Below are positions 48,112-58,014 of a stretch of DNA of 64,000 bases, piece after piece (within the stretch, counting starts at the first letter, position 1; the number at the start of each line of letters is the position of its first letter). Below the pieces are notes generated by a model. The model saw only the letters and a list, made by a program, of their open reading frames with translations, was not told the origin of the DNA and did not search any database. A program made the translations under genes and the position numbers. This stretch comes from Methylotenera sp. (GTDB lineage: Bacteria > Pseudomonadota > Gammaproteobacteria > Burkholderiales > Methylophilaceae), in assembly GCA_013141495.1 (NCBI GenBank), contig JABFQV010000002.1, positions 310,001 through 374,000 of the forward strand, in the 5' to 3' direction.

Positions 48112-49521
48112 TTAGGCAACTCGCTCAAATAACGCAATAGATTCCACATGTGCGGTATGCGGGAACATATTGATCACCCCTGCTGCCTTTAAAATGTAGC
48201 CTTTTTCATTGACTAATACCCCTGCATCGCGCGCTAAGGTTGCCGGGTTGCACGATACATACACAATCCGCCTTGGGTTATTATTGTGGTCACTATTGTT
48301 AGCATCTAGTGATTTAATCAACTCGAATGCGCCATCACGCGGCGGGTCCACCAGCCATTTATCAAAAACACCTAAGTTTGTTAGCGCGTCTGGTGTCATT
48401 TTAAATAAATCAGCCACGCCAAACTTCACATGACCAAGGTCATTCAGCTGTGCGCTTTCATTGGCGCGGTCAACCAGATTAGCCAAGCCTTCTAAGCCCA
48501 GCACTTGCGCGCCGCTACGTGCGATGGGTAAGGTAAAATTGCCAATGCCACAAAAAAAGTCAGCAATATGTTCATCGGCTTGTGGTGCCAGCAACTGCAT
48601 GGCACGGCGAATCATCACTTGGTTAATTTGCGGGTTTACCTGTGTAAACTCATTGGGTTTAAACGGATAAGTTAAACCAAACTCTGGCAGGCTGTATTGC
48701 AATTGTGCGCCATCAAGTGGGTAAAATGGCTTAATCGTATCCGGCCCTTTAGTTTGCGTCCAAATTTGCACTGCGTGATCATCAGCAAAGGCTTTAAGTA
48801 GCGCCTCATCTTCTGGCGTGAGCGCTGCCATAATGCGCAAAATCAACACAATGACTGGCTTAACATTACCTTCAACGGGCTCGCTCGCGCTACTTGGTGA
48901 GGGCTCGCCAACGGCCAACTCAATTTGAGGTAATTTATCGCGTATGCTAAGTTGCACAATCATGGTTTGCAATGGTGCAATCAAGGCAGAAACCTCTGGC
49001 ACCAGCACCTCACAGCTATCCATCACTGCCACATAGCGTGTGGCTTTTTCATTAAAACCCACCAGTACGCGTTGTTTTTTTTCCACATACTTCACACTTA
49101 AGCGCGCTTTGTGGCGGTAACCCCAAGTAGGACCATACAGCGGTGGCAACATGTTTTCAGCTTTAACTTTGCCAATGTGCCACAAATCATTTTCAAGCAA
49201 GCGCTGCTTGGCAGCCACCTGCGCGGCAAAATCTAAATGTTGCAGCTTACAGCCCCCGCATAAACCAAAGTGCGGGCATTTTGGTGTAACACGTTGGTTT
49301 GATTGCTTCAACACCTCCACCACATTAGCGACTTCATAGCTCGGTTTAATGCGAACCGATTGAAAGGTGACTTTTTCATTAGGCAGCGCGCCATCAATAA
49401 AAATGGTTTTGCCTTCCACATGGGTAACTCCGCGCCCTTCTTGGTCTAGCGACTCAATGGTGGCGTGTTTAATTTCGGGGATGACTGGTGTTTGATTGCG
49501 ATTTCTGGAGCGACGTGCCAT
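48112..49521 (-). CDS. rlmD: 23S rRNA (uracil-1939-C5) methyltransferase RlmD
   Basis: 469 residues. N-terminal TRAM domain (about 15-75), Fe-S cluster Cys in [15 protein letters not shown] (about 83-97) and the SAM fold with [14 protein letters not shown]. The C-terminal DPPRDGAFE and [12 protein letters not shown] hold the catalytic Cys. Methylates U1939 of 23S rRNA. An unusual insert (about 206-221, [12 protein letters not shown]) interrupts the central domain and looks derived from a repeat. Confidence 0.93.
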   Translation of the reverse strand: MARRSRNRNQTPVIPEIKHATIESLDQEGRGVTHVEGKTIFIDGALPNEKVTFQSVRIKPSYEVANVVEVLKQSNQRVTPKCPHFGLCGGCKLQHLDFAAQVAAKQRLLENDLWHIGKVKAENMLPPLYGPTWGYRHKARLSVKYVEKKQRVLVGFNEKATRYVAVMDSCEVLVPEVSALIAPLQTMIVQLSIRDKLPQIELAVGEPSPSSASEPVEGNVKPVIVLILRIMAALTPEDEALLKAFADDHAVQIWTQTKGPDTIKPFYPLDGAQLQYSLPEFGLTYPFKPNEFTQVNPQINQVMIRRAMQLLAPQADEHIADFFCGIGNFTLPIARSGAQVLGLEGLANLVDRANESAQLNDLGHVKFGVADLFKMTPDALTNLGVFDKWLVDPPRDGAFELIKSLDANNSDHNNNPRRIVYVSCNPATLARDAGVLVNEKGYILKAAGVINMFPHTAHVESIALFERVA

Positions 49522-49590
49522 GAAAAAACCTGTGATTCAAAGTGAGGTGTGATTTTAACGCATTATTGAACGAGTAATGATCCACTGTCG

Positions 49591-49630
49591 TGTAGGAGCG
49601 AATTTATTCGTGAATAAATTCGCTCCTACA
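49591..49630. repeat. Perfect 40-bp palindrome, REP-like
   Basis: TGTAGGAGCGAATTTATTC, two bases, then its exact inverse. Resembles pseudomonad-type REP sequences (TGTAGGAGCGA...). It lies between rlmD and the exonuclease gene on the same strand, and could also stabilise or end mRNA. Confidence 0.85.
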
Positions 49631-49694
49631 GCTTTCTACAACTTCACAACCGCGAGGGTTGTCCCCGTGGAATAAATATAGGTGCTAAAGCACC

Positions 49695-50474
49695 TTATTC
49701 ACACGTGAAAGCCGCTAAAAATTCTGTCCAGTGTGGTGCGCTGTAACCACTTAAGGTTTCATGTACAAGCTTAATCTCCGCCTCATAAGCCGCTGGCGTT
49801 AAATGTCCGCGCATCAACTGAAAGCGTAAAAACACAAGGTGAGTATTGGCAACATCCGTTTCACAATAATTACGAATATCTTCAATGCCACCAGCTTTAT
49901 AGGCATCCCACACTTTACTGCCGTCCATGCCAAGTTTGCCTGGAAAGCCGCATAACTTTGCCAAATCATCTAACGGCGCGTTGGCGCGAGCGTTATACAT
50001 CGCCATCACGTCCATTAAATCTAAATGGCGCGCATGGTAGCGGCTAATGTAATTATTCCACTTAAACTCTTTGTCATCCTCGCCTAAGTCCCAATAACGG
50101 CTGGCGTTGATGCCATGAATTAGGCCGCGATAATGCAACACCGGCAAATCAAAACCGCCACCGTTCCATGAAATAATCTGCGGGGTATATTTCTCAATAC
50201 CATCAAAAAAACGCTGAATAATTTCAGCCTCAGATGAACCCGAATCGCCTAATGTCCACACTTTGAAGTTTTTACCTTCACGCAAAGCACAGGATATAGC
50301 GCAAATGCGGTGCTGATGCAGTGGCAAAAAGTCACTGCCATTATGCTGACGACGTTGATGCAGGGCAATATTGGCAACATCTTCTGCCGACGTATCTGCC
50401 GGCAATTCTAATAAAGTACGAAGTCCATCCGTATCGGGGATGGTTTCGATGTCAAATACAAGCGTGGGAGTCAT
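49695..50474 (-). CDS. PolB-like 3'-5' exonuclease
   Basis: 259 residues. DEDDy-type exonuclease: motif I FDIETIPD (Asp7, Glu9), motif II SWNGGGFDLPVLHYR, and motif III YCETDVANTHLVFLRF. Similar to the proofreading exonuclease domain of family B polymerases, as a free-standing protein. Biological role not established; likely DNA or RNA end-trimming. Confidence 0.88.
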   Translation of the reverse strand: MTPTLVFDIETIPDTDGLRTLLELPADTSAEDVANIALHQRRQHNGSDFLPLHQHRICAISCALREGKNFKVWTLGDSGSSEAEIIQRFFDGIEKYTPQIISWNGGGFDLPVLHYRGLIHGINASRYWDLGEDDKEFKWNNYISRYHARHLDLMDVMAMYNARANAPLDDLAKLCGFPGKLGMDGSKVWDAYKAGGIEDIRNYCETDVANTHLVFLRFQLMRGHLTPAAYEAEIKLVHETLSGYSAPHWTEFLAAFTCE

Positions 50475-50493
50475 ACTTAAAGCCTTCTAAAAA

Positions 50494-50913
50494 TTATTTC
50501 TTCACCCAACCACCAGCACCTTGCACCCACCAACCCGCCTGCGCTTTATCTATCCAGCGGCCTGCAAACGTACTCTGGATTTCTGCTTGCCACTCTGGAT
50601 GACCATTGGCGGTAGCGATTTCTTTATAAAGTTTGTTACGATCTGCGTTTTCTGCAGCTACAGCGCTATTTAACCCGCCACGATCTTTAAGCGGCACAGC
50701 ATTCGCATCACGTACCGCAATCAAACCGTCTTTTGTTAAACCAATAGCGCCACTGGCATAGTGCGCGGTCAATTGCCCATGGCGTGCTTGCATACTATTT
50801 TTAATAGCCGAAATAGCTGGAGTGTTAACTTCCAAATCTGCTGCCGCAGCTACAAATTGGCTAGTCAATAAAGTACTCAATAACAACACTAAACTGAATA
50901 ATATTTTCTTCAT
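50494..50913 (-). CDS. ydbL: YdbL-like periplasmic protein (DUF1318)
   Basis: 139 residues from ATG 50913, opening the signal peptide MKKILFSLVLLLSTLLTSQF. DUF1318 features: AIGLTKDGLIAVRDANAVPLK, then NADRNKLYKEIA. In E. coli ydbL follows ydbH and ynbE; the same gene order occurs here. Chaperone-like role for the YdbH-YnbE bridge is established knowledge. Confidence 0.88.
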   Translation of the reverse strand: MKKILFSLVLLLSTLLTSQFVAAAADLEVNTPAISAIKNSMQARHGQLTAHYASGAIGLTKDGLIAVRDANAVPLKDRGGLNSAVAAENADRNKLYKEIATANGHPEWQAEIQSTFAGRWIDKAQAGWWVQGAGGWVKK

Positions 50914-50959
50914 TTTGATTCCTTTATCTAGGGGATTATATCTAGGGGGATTATGGGGA

Positions 50960-51148
50960 TTATTTTGCTGGCGCGGCAGGTTCAACGCTATTGACATTAG
51001 GCTTCTCGCCACCATTTTTTAATTGCCATACATCATCAATTATTTTATCTGCAGCTTTTTCTGCAGCAGCTGCAGGAAAGTAAATATTGATGGTGACACA
51101 TGCAGGTAAAGCACATGCCAGTGTCACACCAATCATCCAATTTTTCAT
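50960..51148 (-). CDS. ynbE: YnbE-like lipoprotein
   Basis: 62 residues. Lipobox ALPAC (Cys17), then the family motif VTINIYFPAAAAEKAADKII. YnbE is an outer-membrane lipoprotein that completes the YdbH lipid-transfer bridge. Its 3' end is 47 bp from ydbL. Confidence 0.9.
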   Translation of the reverse strand: MKNWMIGVTLACALPACVTINIYFPAAAAEKAADKIIDDVWQLKNGGEKPNVNSVEPAAPAK

Positions 51149-51186
51149 GTTCTATCCTTTTGATTTAAAGTATTTTAAAAACTCAG

Positions 51187-52995
51187 CTACTTAACGATTG
51201 CCTTGCTGTTGCCGTCCGTCACGCGCTTAATTCGCGCCAACAGCTCACTCCAACCCACAGTTTGATTGTACCCCATCACCGTGATAGCCGGGATACCACT
51301 GCCTTTAACGATGATATACCCATGTGGCGTTGACTCAATGCCGCCCATTTCACAAATATCATGACGCAACCGGCAACTTAAACCCATTTTTCCATAATTA
51401 AATTGCTCAAAAAACCGTAAAAAACTGCGTTGTACCGCTGCGGCAGCTCCACCACCGCCCAATGCTGATATGTTTTCTACGGCGCGTTGTGATATTTTTT
51501 TCGGATACTTGCCAGGACTGCTCTGCACCATGGCGTCAAACCGAACCGGCTTCCAGTTTTGTAGTTCTAAATCTTCAATATCACCGTCAAGCCTGCCTTC
51601 AATCGCACCGAATGAAAATGTGCGGGTTAAATCACCTAAATCCAAGTTTCTTAAAGCAATATCCGCATTCAGCTTAGGTGCAATACCAAGCGGGGCTTGC
51701 AGAGTAAGTTGCGTGACTGTTGCCGTGCCGTTAAATACATTGAGCACCACACTACCATCTGTGGTGACAATGCCATTACTATAGGTAACCAGTGGAATTT
51801 CAGCCGAAGCTTTACCTGACATCCGTGGCAGATTAAGCTTCACGCTGAAGTCTGCCATTGAAACGGCCTCTAGCTTAGCACTTAAGTGCCAATACCATTG
51901 CCCGCCAATACGCGCGGCTGAAATATCGGACAAACGCAGTGCGCCATCTAAAACAGGCAACCGAATATCAGGTGATATTAGCGAATAACGATTCACTTCA
52001 GCTTGTATATTAGTTTTGCCTAAAGGTAAATTAAGCAACTCCCCGCTATCGTAGTTCAAACTCACATTTTTTGGGTTATCAAAACTCCATGGTAAGTTCG
52101 CATTGAGTTTATATAACGCAAACTTCTGATTTTTATCTGCGAGATCGACATCTTTCAGACGAAGTTCGAACGATTTCAGCTCTGAATTAACAATGTGTAA
52201 TGACAGTGCGGCCTTACCCTCTATCTCAACGTCATTGAATGCGGTTTTCTCTAAAAAAGGTTTGAATAACAAAGGGTAGGCAGTATTTAAAGCTAAATCC
52301 GGTAAGTTCGCATTTAAATTTATCAACTTAAAATCAGTAAGATGCATCTGCCCATCTGCATCAAGCTCACCCACATTTTTAATTTTCAAATGCGCAGATT
52401 TAACTGTGAGCACATCATCTTCAAAGCTGCCATTCGCTACAAGTGCATGCCCGCCATTGGCTAAATAAAACGGCTGCCAAAACACCTCACCCAATTGCCA
52501 GTCCAGCGCTGTTTTCCACTGCCAAAACTGCCCGGTTTGTTTTAGGGCAATCACAACATTGCCACTTAGCTTCTCTGCCGCATGCAGTCCTGCCTCATCA
52601 CTGAAACTGGCATTTTTTATCTGCAAGGTTGCTTGTAAATCAGGCGCACCATGACTAAATAAATTGTTAATTTCAAGCGAAAAAGGTAAATTTACCCGAG
52701 TATTTTTAACCAAACCCTCGTTACATTTAAACCTATTTAACTCAATAGACTGCGGAACATCGCAGCGAAAACTAAGCTCGGTAAAATCCTTTTCATTTTT
52801 CTGCTTAAGCTTAGCGGTTAAACTTAATGTCGATAAGCGTTTATTTAAATTGAGTTGTAGATTAATGTCTTGGGCGTCGCCTTGCGGATGCTCAATACGC
52901 CCTGCTTTGATTGAAATTTCGGTAACAGCGCCAGCACTCATGCTGACTAAAAGTAGGCAAAATATGCTAATCACATGGCGAAATTGAGCACTCAT
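51187..52995 (-). CDS. ydbH: YdbH-like AsmA-type intermembrane bridge protein
   Basis: 602 residues from ATG 52995; the frame extends 69 bp further but that part lies in cysM. Signal-anchor at about 8-25 followed by long beta-rich repeats. The C-terminal DLEDLELQNWKP, SQRAVENISALGGGG and RLRHDICEMGG are typical of YdbH. E. coli YdbH is about 880 residues, so this is a short form. Role: phospholipid passage to the outer membrane. Confidence 0.82.
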   Translation of the reverse strand: MSAQFRHVISIFCLLLVSMSAGAVTEISIKAGRIEHPQGDAQDINLQLNLNKRLSTLSLTAKLKQKNEKDFTELSFRCDVPQSIELNRFKCNEGLVKNTRVNLPFSLEINNLFSHGAPDLQATLQIKNASFSDEAGLHAAEKLSGNVVIALKQTGQFWQWKTALDWQLGEVFWQPFYLANGGHALVANGSFEDDVLTVKSAHLKIKNVGELDADGQMHLTDFKLINLNANLPDLALNTAYPLLFKPFLEKTAFNDVEIEGKAALSLHIVNSELKSFELRLKDVDLADKNQKFALYKLNANLPWSFDNPKNVSLNYDSGELLNLPLGKTNIQAEVNRYSLISPDIRLPVLDGALRLSDISAARIGGQWYWHLSAKLEAVSMADFSVKLNLPRMSGKASAEIPLVTYSNGIVTTDGSVVLNVFNGTATVTQLTLQAPLGIAPKLNADIALRNLDLGDLTRTFSFGAIEGRLDGDIEDLELQNWKPVRFDAMVQSSPGKYPKKISQRAVENISALGGGGAAAAVQRSFLRFFEQFNYGKMGLSCRLRHDICEMGGIESTPHGYIIVKGSGIPAITVMGYNQTVGWSELLARIKRVTDGNSKAIVK

Positions 52996-53011
52996 TTTGC
53001 GCGCATCTAAG

Positions 53012-53899
53012 CTATGACGGGTACACACCCGTAGATAAATAACGATCACCTCTATCACACACAATCGTCACAATCACGGCATTTTCTACACGCTTAGATA
53101 ATTGCAACGCAGCATACAAAGCACCACCTGACGAAATGCCGGCAAAAATACCTTCTGTCGCAGCTAATTTACGCGTGGTGTCTTCAGCATGATATTGGCT
53201 TACATATATAAGCTCATCCACGCGTTTTGCATCGTAAATTTTTGGCATATACGCTTCCGGCCATTTGCGAATACCCGGAATTTGCGAACCTTCTTCTGGC
53301 TGCACCCCAATAATTTGTACATTAGGGTTTTGCTCTTTTAAAAAGCGTGAGGTCCCCATAATCGTACCCGTAGTGCCCATACTGGAAACAAAATGCGTGA
53401 CTTTGCCATCAGTATCACGCCAAATTTCAGGCCCGGTACCCTCATAATGCGCAAGCGGATTGTCCTGATTACCGAATTGATCTAACACCACACCTTCGCC
53501 TTCTGCTTGCAATTTCATCGCCACGTCGCGGGCTAACTCCATACTGCCGTCCTTCGGTGTTAGCACTAATTCAGCCCCATAAGCTTTCATGCTTTGGCGG
53601 CGCTCCACACTTTGATTTTCTGGCATCACCAATATCATTTTATAACCACGCATTGCTGCCACCATGGCTAATGCAATGCCGGTATTACCGCTGGTCGCCT
53701 CTATCAATGTATCGCCCGGTTTAATATCACCGCGTGCTTCGGCGCGTGTAATCATCGAATATGCAGGTCGGTCTTTTACTGAACCTGCGGGATTATTACC
53801 TTCCAGCTTCAATAAAATGGTGTTGGTGGTGTTGCCGGCCATGCGCTGCAACTTTACTAATGGCGTGTTACCAACAAAATTATCTATAGTTTTGTACAT
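53012..53899 (-). CDS. cysM: Cysteine synthase B
   Basis: 295 residues. PLP-binding Lys in NPAGSVKDRPA, substrate loop EATSGNTGIALA and phosphate-binding GTTGTIMG are present. GISSGGALYAAL also fits. It makes cysteine (or S-sulfocysteine) from O-acetylserine. CysM rather than CysK is suggested by PAGSVKDRPA and length. Confidence 0.92.
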   Translation of the reverse strand: MYKTIDNFVGNTPLVKLQRMAGNTTNTILLKLEGNNPAGSVKDRPAYSMITRAEARGDIKPGDTLIEATSGNTGIALAMVAAMRGYKMILVMPENQSVERRQSMKAYGAELVLTPKDGSMELARDVAMKLQAEGEGVVLDQFGNQDNPLAHYEGTGPEIWRDTDGKVTHFVSSMGTTGTIMGTSRFLKEQNPNVQIIGVQPEEGSQIPGIRKWPEAYMPKIYDAKRVDELIYVSQYHAEDTTRKLAATEGIFAGISSGGALYAALQLSKRVENAVIVTIVCDRGDRYLSTGVYPS

Positions 53900-53910
53900 A
53901 AAATTATTTT

Positions 53911-54408
53911 CTATTTATTTTTTAAATTTAACCGAGCTAAATAAACCGCATAAACGCCAAAACCAACAAACGCAATCAGCGACAATTGTGGAATGGTCAA
54001 CCCTAAAAATGTCCAATCAATGGCAGCACAATCACCCGTCCCCTTAAACACTAATTTCAATGCTTTTTCTAACGGAAAATTCTCAAACATGTAATCAAAG
54101 CCTACACCGCAATCAGCAATCATGCTTTCACGATGTGCTTGTATCCACCAATGACGGATTGCAACCCCTGCCCCACCTAAAGCTGCAACCACATGTAACG
54201 CTGCGAAAAGTTTTGGGGCTTGATTAAAAATCGCCGCCACCAAAAACAGCACCCCCAACGCCATGAACACAATACGCTGCGAAATACACAGCGGGCATGG
54301 CTCTAGGTTGTAACGTGTTTGTATCCACAATGCCAGGCCGACCAAACCAAAGCAGGCAATAAAACCTATAAAATATCCTGTGCGACCGGTAAGAAGTTTA
54401 TTTAGCAT
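53911..54408 (-). CDS. dsbB: Disulfide bond formation protein DsbB
   Basis: 165 residues from ATG 54408. Four membrane helices, first redox pair CPLC (EPCPLCISQR, about 37-46) and second pair Cys104 and Cys129-type in ADCGVGFD and GTGDCAAIDW. It re-oxidises DsbA and passes electrons to quinone. It starts the run dsbB-cysM-ydbH on the minus strand. Confidence 0.93.
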   Translation of the reverse strand: MLNKLLTGRTGYFIGFIACFGLVGLALWIQTRYNLEPCPLCISQRIVFMALGVLFLVAAIFNQAPKLFAALHVVAALGGAGVAIRHWWIQAHRESMIADCGVGFDYMFENFPLEKALKLVFKGTGDCAAIDWTFLGLTIPQLSLIAFVGFGVYAVYLARLNLKNK

Positions 54409-54472
54409 GTAGCTCCACCATATATAATGAGACTTTTGCACGAAGCGATTTTAAGCCTAAAAACATTAAAAC

Positions 54473-54547
54473 TGTCATTCCGAACGAAGAGAGGAATCTT
54501 TATCTCTTATTGAAGATGTTAGATTTCTCACTTCGTTCGAAATGACA
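54473..54547. repeat. REP-like inverted pair
   Basis: TGTCATTCCGAACGAAGAGA at 54473-54497 and an inverted copy of TGTCATTTCGAACGAAGTGA at 54523-54547, exactly the same as the single copy at 42258-42282. A repeat family with at least three members in this window. Confidence 0.85.
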
Positions 54548-54653
54548 TCACGTTGATGTTTTTGATAAAAATACGTCATTCTATGATTCGCGCAAAGGTC
54601 TCATAATCTTAAAAAATCATTTTAACCCAGATAATCTATTAGGCGAGCCAGTT

Positions 54654-55868
54654 TTGACAGACTTTGCAGTAAATTTAACCCCAACAAAAGTGTTGACCGT
54701 GACCGAGCTTAATCGTTTAGCGCGTAATGTGTTGGAACAAAGCTTTCCATTATTCTGGGTGTCAGGCGAGGTTTCTAACTTTACCCGTGCGGCCAGTGGA
54801 CATTGGTATTTTTCACTTAAAGATACAGGCGCACAGGTACGTTGCGTCATGTTTAAAGGACGCAATAGCTTTTGTGACTTTACACCGCGCGAAGGCGATA
54901 AAATCGAAGCACGTTGTACAGTAACCCTTTATGAAGCGCGCGGTGACTTTCAGCTAACTGTCGAGTTTGTGCAACGCGCAGGCTTAGGTGCATTGTTTGA
55001 AGCGTTTGAAAAACTTAAAAACAAACTGAGCAATGAAGGTTTATTTGACGCAGCTTTTAAACGCGCCATTCCCAAGCATCCCAGACAAATCGGCATTGTG
55101 ACCTCCGCCGATGCCGCAGCCTTGCGCGATGTGCTATCCACGCTTAAACGCCGCATGCCGAGCATTCCCATCATTATTTACCCAACACCAGTGCAAGGCC
55201 GCGGTGTCGCACAACTGATTGCCAATGCAATTAACACCGCAAACGCCCGCGCAGAATGCGATGTGCTGATTATTTGTCGCGGTGGCGGTAGCATTGAAGA
55301 CTTATGGCAATTTAATGAAGAAGTCGTAGCGCGAGCAATTGCCGCATGCAATATACCTACCATTAGCGGCGTGGGCCATGAAACTGATTTCACCATTTGT
55401 GATTTTGTCGCAGACATCCGCGCCGCCACGCCCACTGCCGCGGCCGAGCTGGCAACACCCTCACGCGAGGCAATACTCGGCTCACTTAAACAATTAAAAC
55501 TGCAACTCGTTAAAAATATACAATTTGCCTTAAACCAAAAGGCGCAAGCGCTAGACTACATGGCACGCAGATTGATTTCACCCACACAGCAAATCGAACA
55601 ACAAAAAATGCGACTACTGCAACTTGCAAATCGCTTAAATATAAGCATTACTCAACAATTGCAAACCAAACAACAGCATTTACAGCGCCTAAGCCAAAAT
55701 CTGACACACCTTAACCCGCAAGCTGTTCTTACACGCGGCTATGCCTTTGTGCAAAATAAACGCGGAGAAATTATCAGTGCTAGCCAACAACTACAAAATG
55801 GTGATGAAGTGACGCTAACATTTGGCGTGGGTTCAGCAGAGGCCACTATTAACCAAACAAAGATTTAA
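54654..55868 (+). CDS. xseA: Exodeoxyribonuclease VII large subunit
   Basis: 404 residues. The start is TTG at 54654 (TTGACAGACTT) with a weak AGGCGAG upstream. N-terminal OB-fold ([20 protein letters not shown]), catalytic domain with [12 protein letters not shown] and [12 protein letters not shown], and a coiled-coil then C-terminal [13 protein letters not shown]. Degrades single-strand DNA with XseB; xseB is not in the window. Confidence 0.93.
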   Translation: MTDFAVNLTPTKVLTVTELNRLARNVLEQSFPLFWVSGEVSNFTRAASGHWYFSLKDTGAQVRCVMFKGRNSFCDFTPREGDKIEARCTVTLYEARGDFQLTVEFVQRAGLGALFEAFEKLKNKLSNEGLFDAAFKRAIPKHPRQIGIVTSADAAALRDVLSTLKRRMPSIPIIIYPTPVQGRGVAQLIANAINTANARAECDVLIICRGGGSIEDLWQFNEEVVARAIAACNIPTISGVGHETDFTICDFVADIRAATPTAAAELATPSREAILGSLKQLKLQLVKNIQFALNQKAQALDYMARRLISPTQQIEQQKMRLLQLANRLNISITQQLQTKQQHLQRLSQNLTHLNPQAVLTRGYAFVQNKRGEIISASQQLQNGDEVTLTFGVGSAEATINQTKI

Positions 55869-55992
55869 GCGGTATAGTCAATCATATCGAGTGCTAAAAA
55901 TCATTCGCCCTATTGGGTTACAAAAAAACAATTGGTTTAGTCGTACACTTGGTTGATAATAGCCAACTCATCTAAACCTAAATATATTTTTA

Positions 55993-57876
55993 ATGTCATC
56001 TCCTACTGGCAGTAAAACCAAACTTTCTGCACTCACACTCGCCGCACTTGGCGTGGTATTTGGCGACATTGGCACCAGCCCGCTATATACCATGAAAGAG
56101 GTGTTCTCTGCTGGCCATCATCCCGTACCGCTGAATGAAGCAAATATGTTCGGGATATTATCGCTCATCGTCTGGGCCCTTATCATGGTGGTGTCTGTTA
56201 AATACGTTGCATTTATTATGCGTGCGGATAACCGTGGTGAAGGCGGCATTATGGCGCTATTAGCCCTTGCCAGTAGCAATGCTGGGGATAACCTAAAAAA
56301 GCAACGCATGATTATGTTGTTAGGTATTCTAGGCGCCTGTATGTTTTATGCCGATGGCGCGATTACCCCCGCCATTTCTGTACTATCCGCAGTTGAAGGT
56401 TTAGAAGTTGCGGCACCGATACTGCATCCACTGATACTTCCCATTACCTTAGTCGTGTTATTTGTTCTATTTTGGGCGCAAAGCAAAGGCACGGCCTTAG
56501 TCGGTGCTTTTTTTGGTCCAGTGATGTTACTGTGGTTTAGCACATTAGCCATTTTAGGCATCAGTGGCATTATGCAATATCCCACTATTTTAAATGCGCT
56601 CAACCCTATCTATGGCATACAATTTTTTCAGGTAAGTCCTTGGATAGCCTTTGTGGCACTAGGCGCAGTGGTGCTTGCGGTCACCGGCGCCGAGGCTTTA
56701 TATGCGGATATGGGGCATTTTGGGCCAGTACCTATCCGTTTAGCTTGGTTTGGCTTTGTACTGCCAGCACTGATTTTGAACTATTTTGGTCAAGGTGCCT
56801 TGGTATTAAAAAACCCTGAAGCAGTCATCAACCCCTTTTATTTATTAGCTCCTGAGTGGATGTTGTACCCGCTGATAGTGTTAGCAACAATGGCTGCGGT
56901 GATTGCCTCACAGGCGGTGATTACAGGTGCATTTTCAGTATCGCGCCAAGCTTTACAATTAGGTTATTTACCGCGCATGCATGTTGAGCACACCTCAGAA
57001 AGCCAGGAAGGCCAAATCTATATGCCACGCGTTAACTGGGGCTTAATGCTAGGCGTAATGGTATTAGTGATCGGCTTTGGCTCATCTGGAAATTTAGCTG
57101 CCGCTTACGGCATTGCGGTGACTGGCGACATGGTGATTACTACATTACTGGCAGGCATTGTATTTCACAACATTTGGGGGTGGAGCAAATTACGTACCGG
57201 CATGTTGGTAGCGCTGTTTTTAACGGTCGATGTTGCATTTTTTAGTGCTAACGTATTGAAAATTCCTGATGGTGGCTGGGTGCCGCTGGTGATAGGAACG
57301 CTCATATTCATCTTGATGATTACGTGGAAAACTGGCCGTAGCATGCTGTACCTACATCTTAAAAATGACGCCATGGCACTTGATCCGTTTATTGAAGCGA
57401 TTGGCGCGCATCCACCCACACGCGTACCTGGCACGGCATTGTTCATGACCCCCAACCTTGAAGGTGTGCCACACGCCATGCTTCACAACTTAAAGCACAA
57501 CAAAGTGTTGCATGAACGCGTGGTGATTCTTACCGTTAAGTTTCTAGATTTTCCACACTCCTCGCTTGAAGATCGTGTAGAAGTAACTGCCTTACCGCAC
57601 GACTTCTACAAAGTGACGGTGCGCTATGGTTTTAAAGACGAGCCTGATTTACCCAGAGATTTAAAACTTTGTGCAGAAAAAGGTCTAACCTTAGAAGCCA
57701 TGGATTCCTCTTTCTTTATCGGTAAAGAAATTCTCATTGCTAATGAGTCCTCCGAAATGGCTTACTGGCGTAAAAAAATCTTCATCGGACTATTTAGAAG
57801 CGCGGAGACAATTACCAACCAATTTAAATTACCGCCAAACCGCGTGGTTGAACTTGGCGCGCAAGTTACTTTCTAA
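55993..57876 (+). CDS. kup: Potassium uptake protein Kup
   Basis: 627 residues, 12 membrane helices. Motifs GVVFGDIGTSPLYTMKEVF (about 19-37), NRGEGGIMALLAL, GALTP-like ADGAITPAISVLSAVEGL and GAEALYADMGHFG are diagnostic. Proton-coupled potassium uptake. No obvious operon partner. Confidence 0.95.
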   Translation: MSSPTGSKTKLSALTLAALGVVFGDIGTSPLYTMKEVFSAGHHPVPLNEANMFGILSLIVWALIMVVSVKYVAFIMRADNRGEGGIMALLALASSNAGDNLKKQRMIMLLGILGACMFYADGAITPAISVLSAVEGLEVAAPILHPLILPITLVVLFVLFWAQSKGTALVGAFFGPVMLLWFSTLAILGISGIMQYPTILNALNPIYGIQFFQVSPWIAFVALGAVVLAVTGAEALYADMGHFGPVPIRLAWFGFVLPALILNYFGQGALVLKNPEAVINPFYLLAPEWMLYPLIVLATMAAVIASQAVITGAFSVSRQALQLGYLPRMHVEHTSESQEGQIYMPRVNWGLMLGVMVLVIGFGSSGNLAAAYGIAVTGDMVITTLLAGIVFHNIWGWSKLRTGMLVALFLTVDVAFFSANVLKIPDGGWVPLVIGTLIFILMITWKTGRSMLYLHLKNDAMALDPFIEAIGAHPPTRVPGTALFMTPNLEGVPHAMLHNLKHNKVLHERVVILTVKFLDFPHSSLEDRVEVTALPHDFYKVTVRYGFKDEPDLPRDLKLCAEKGLTLEAMDSSFFIGKEILIANESSEMAYWRKKIFIGLFRSAETITNQFKLPPNRVVELGAQVTF

Positions 57877-58014
57877 CCTTGGCTATACAACACTCCGTAT
57901 AAATTAAAACTAAAAATTCATACGGAGTATTTGATGCAAAAATCAACCGTTTTTCATATTAAACGTTAAAGCTGAATCATCAATTTAAGTCATAAATTTA
58001 AGGTTTCATACAAA
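57877..58014. other. Gap between kup and M48 protease gene
   Basis: 138 bp. An inverted repeat ACTCCGTAT (57892-57900) with ATACGGAGT (57920-57928) may end the kup mRNA. An 11-codon frame from 57933 with a GGAG site is too short to call. Confidence 0.4.

Noticed and set aside
57933-57968. 11-codon frame with GGAG upstream, possible leader peptide
   Set aside because: Too short, no attenuator structure or regulatory codon run seen before the M48 gene.
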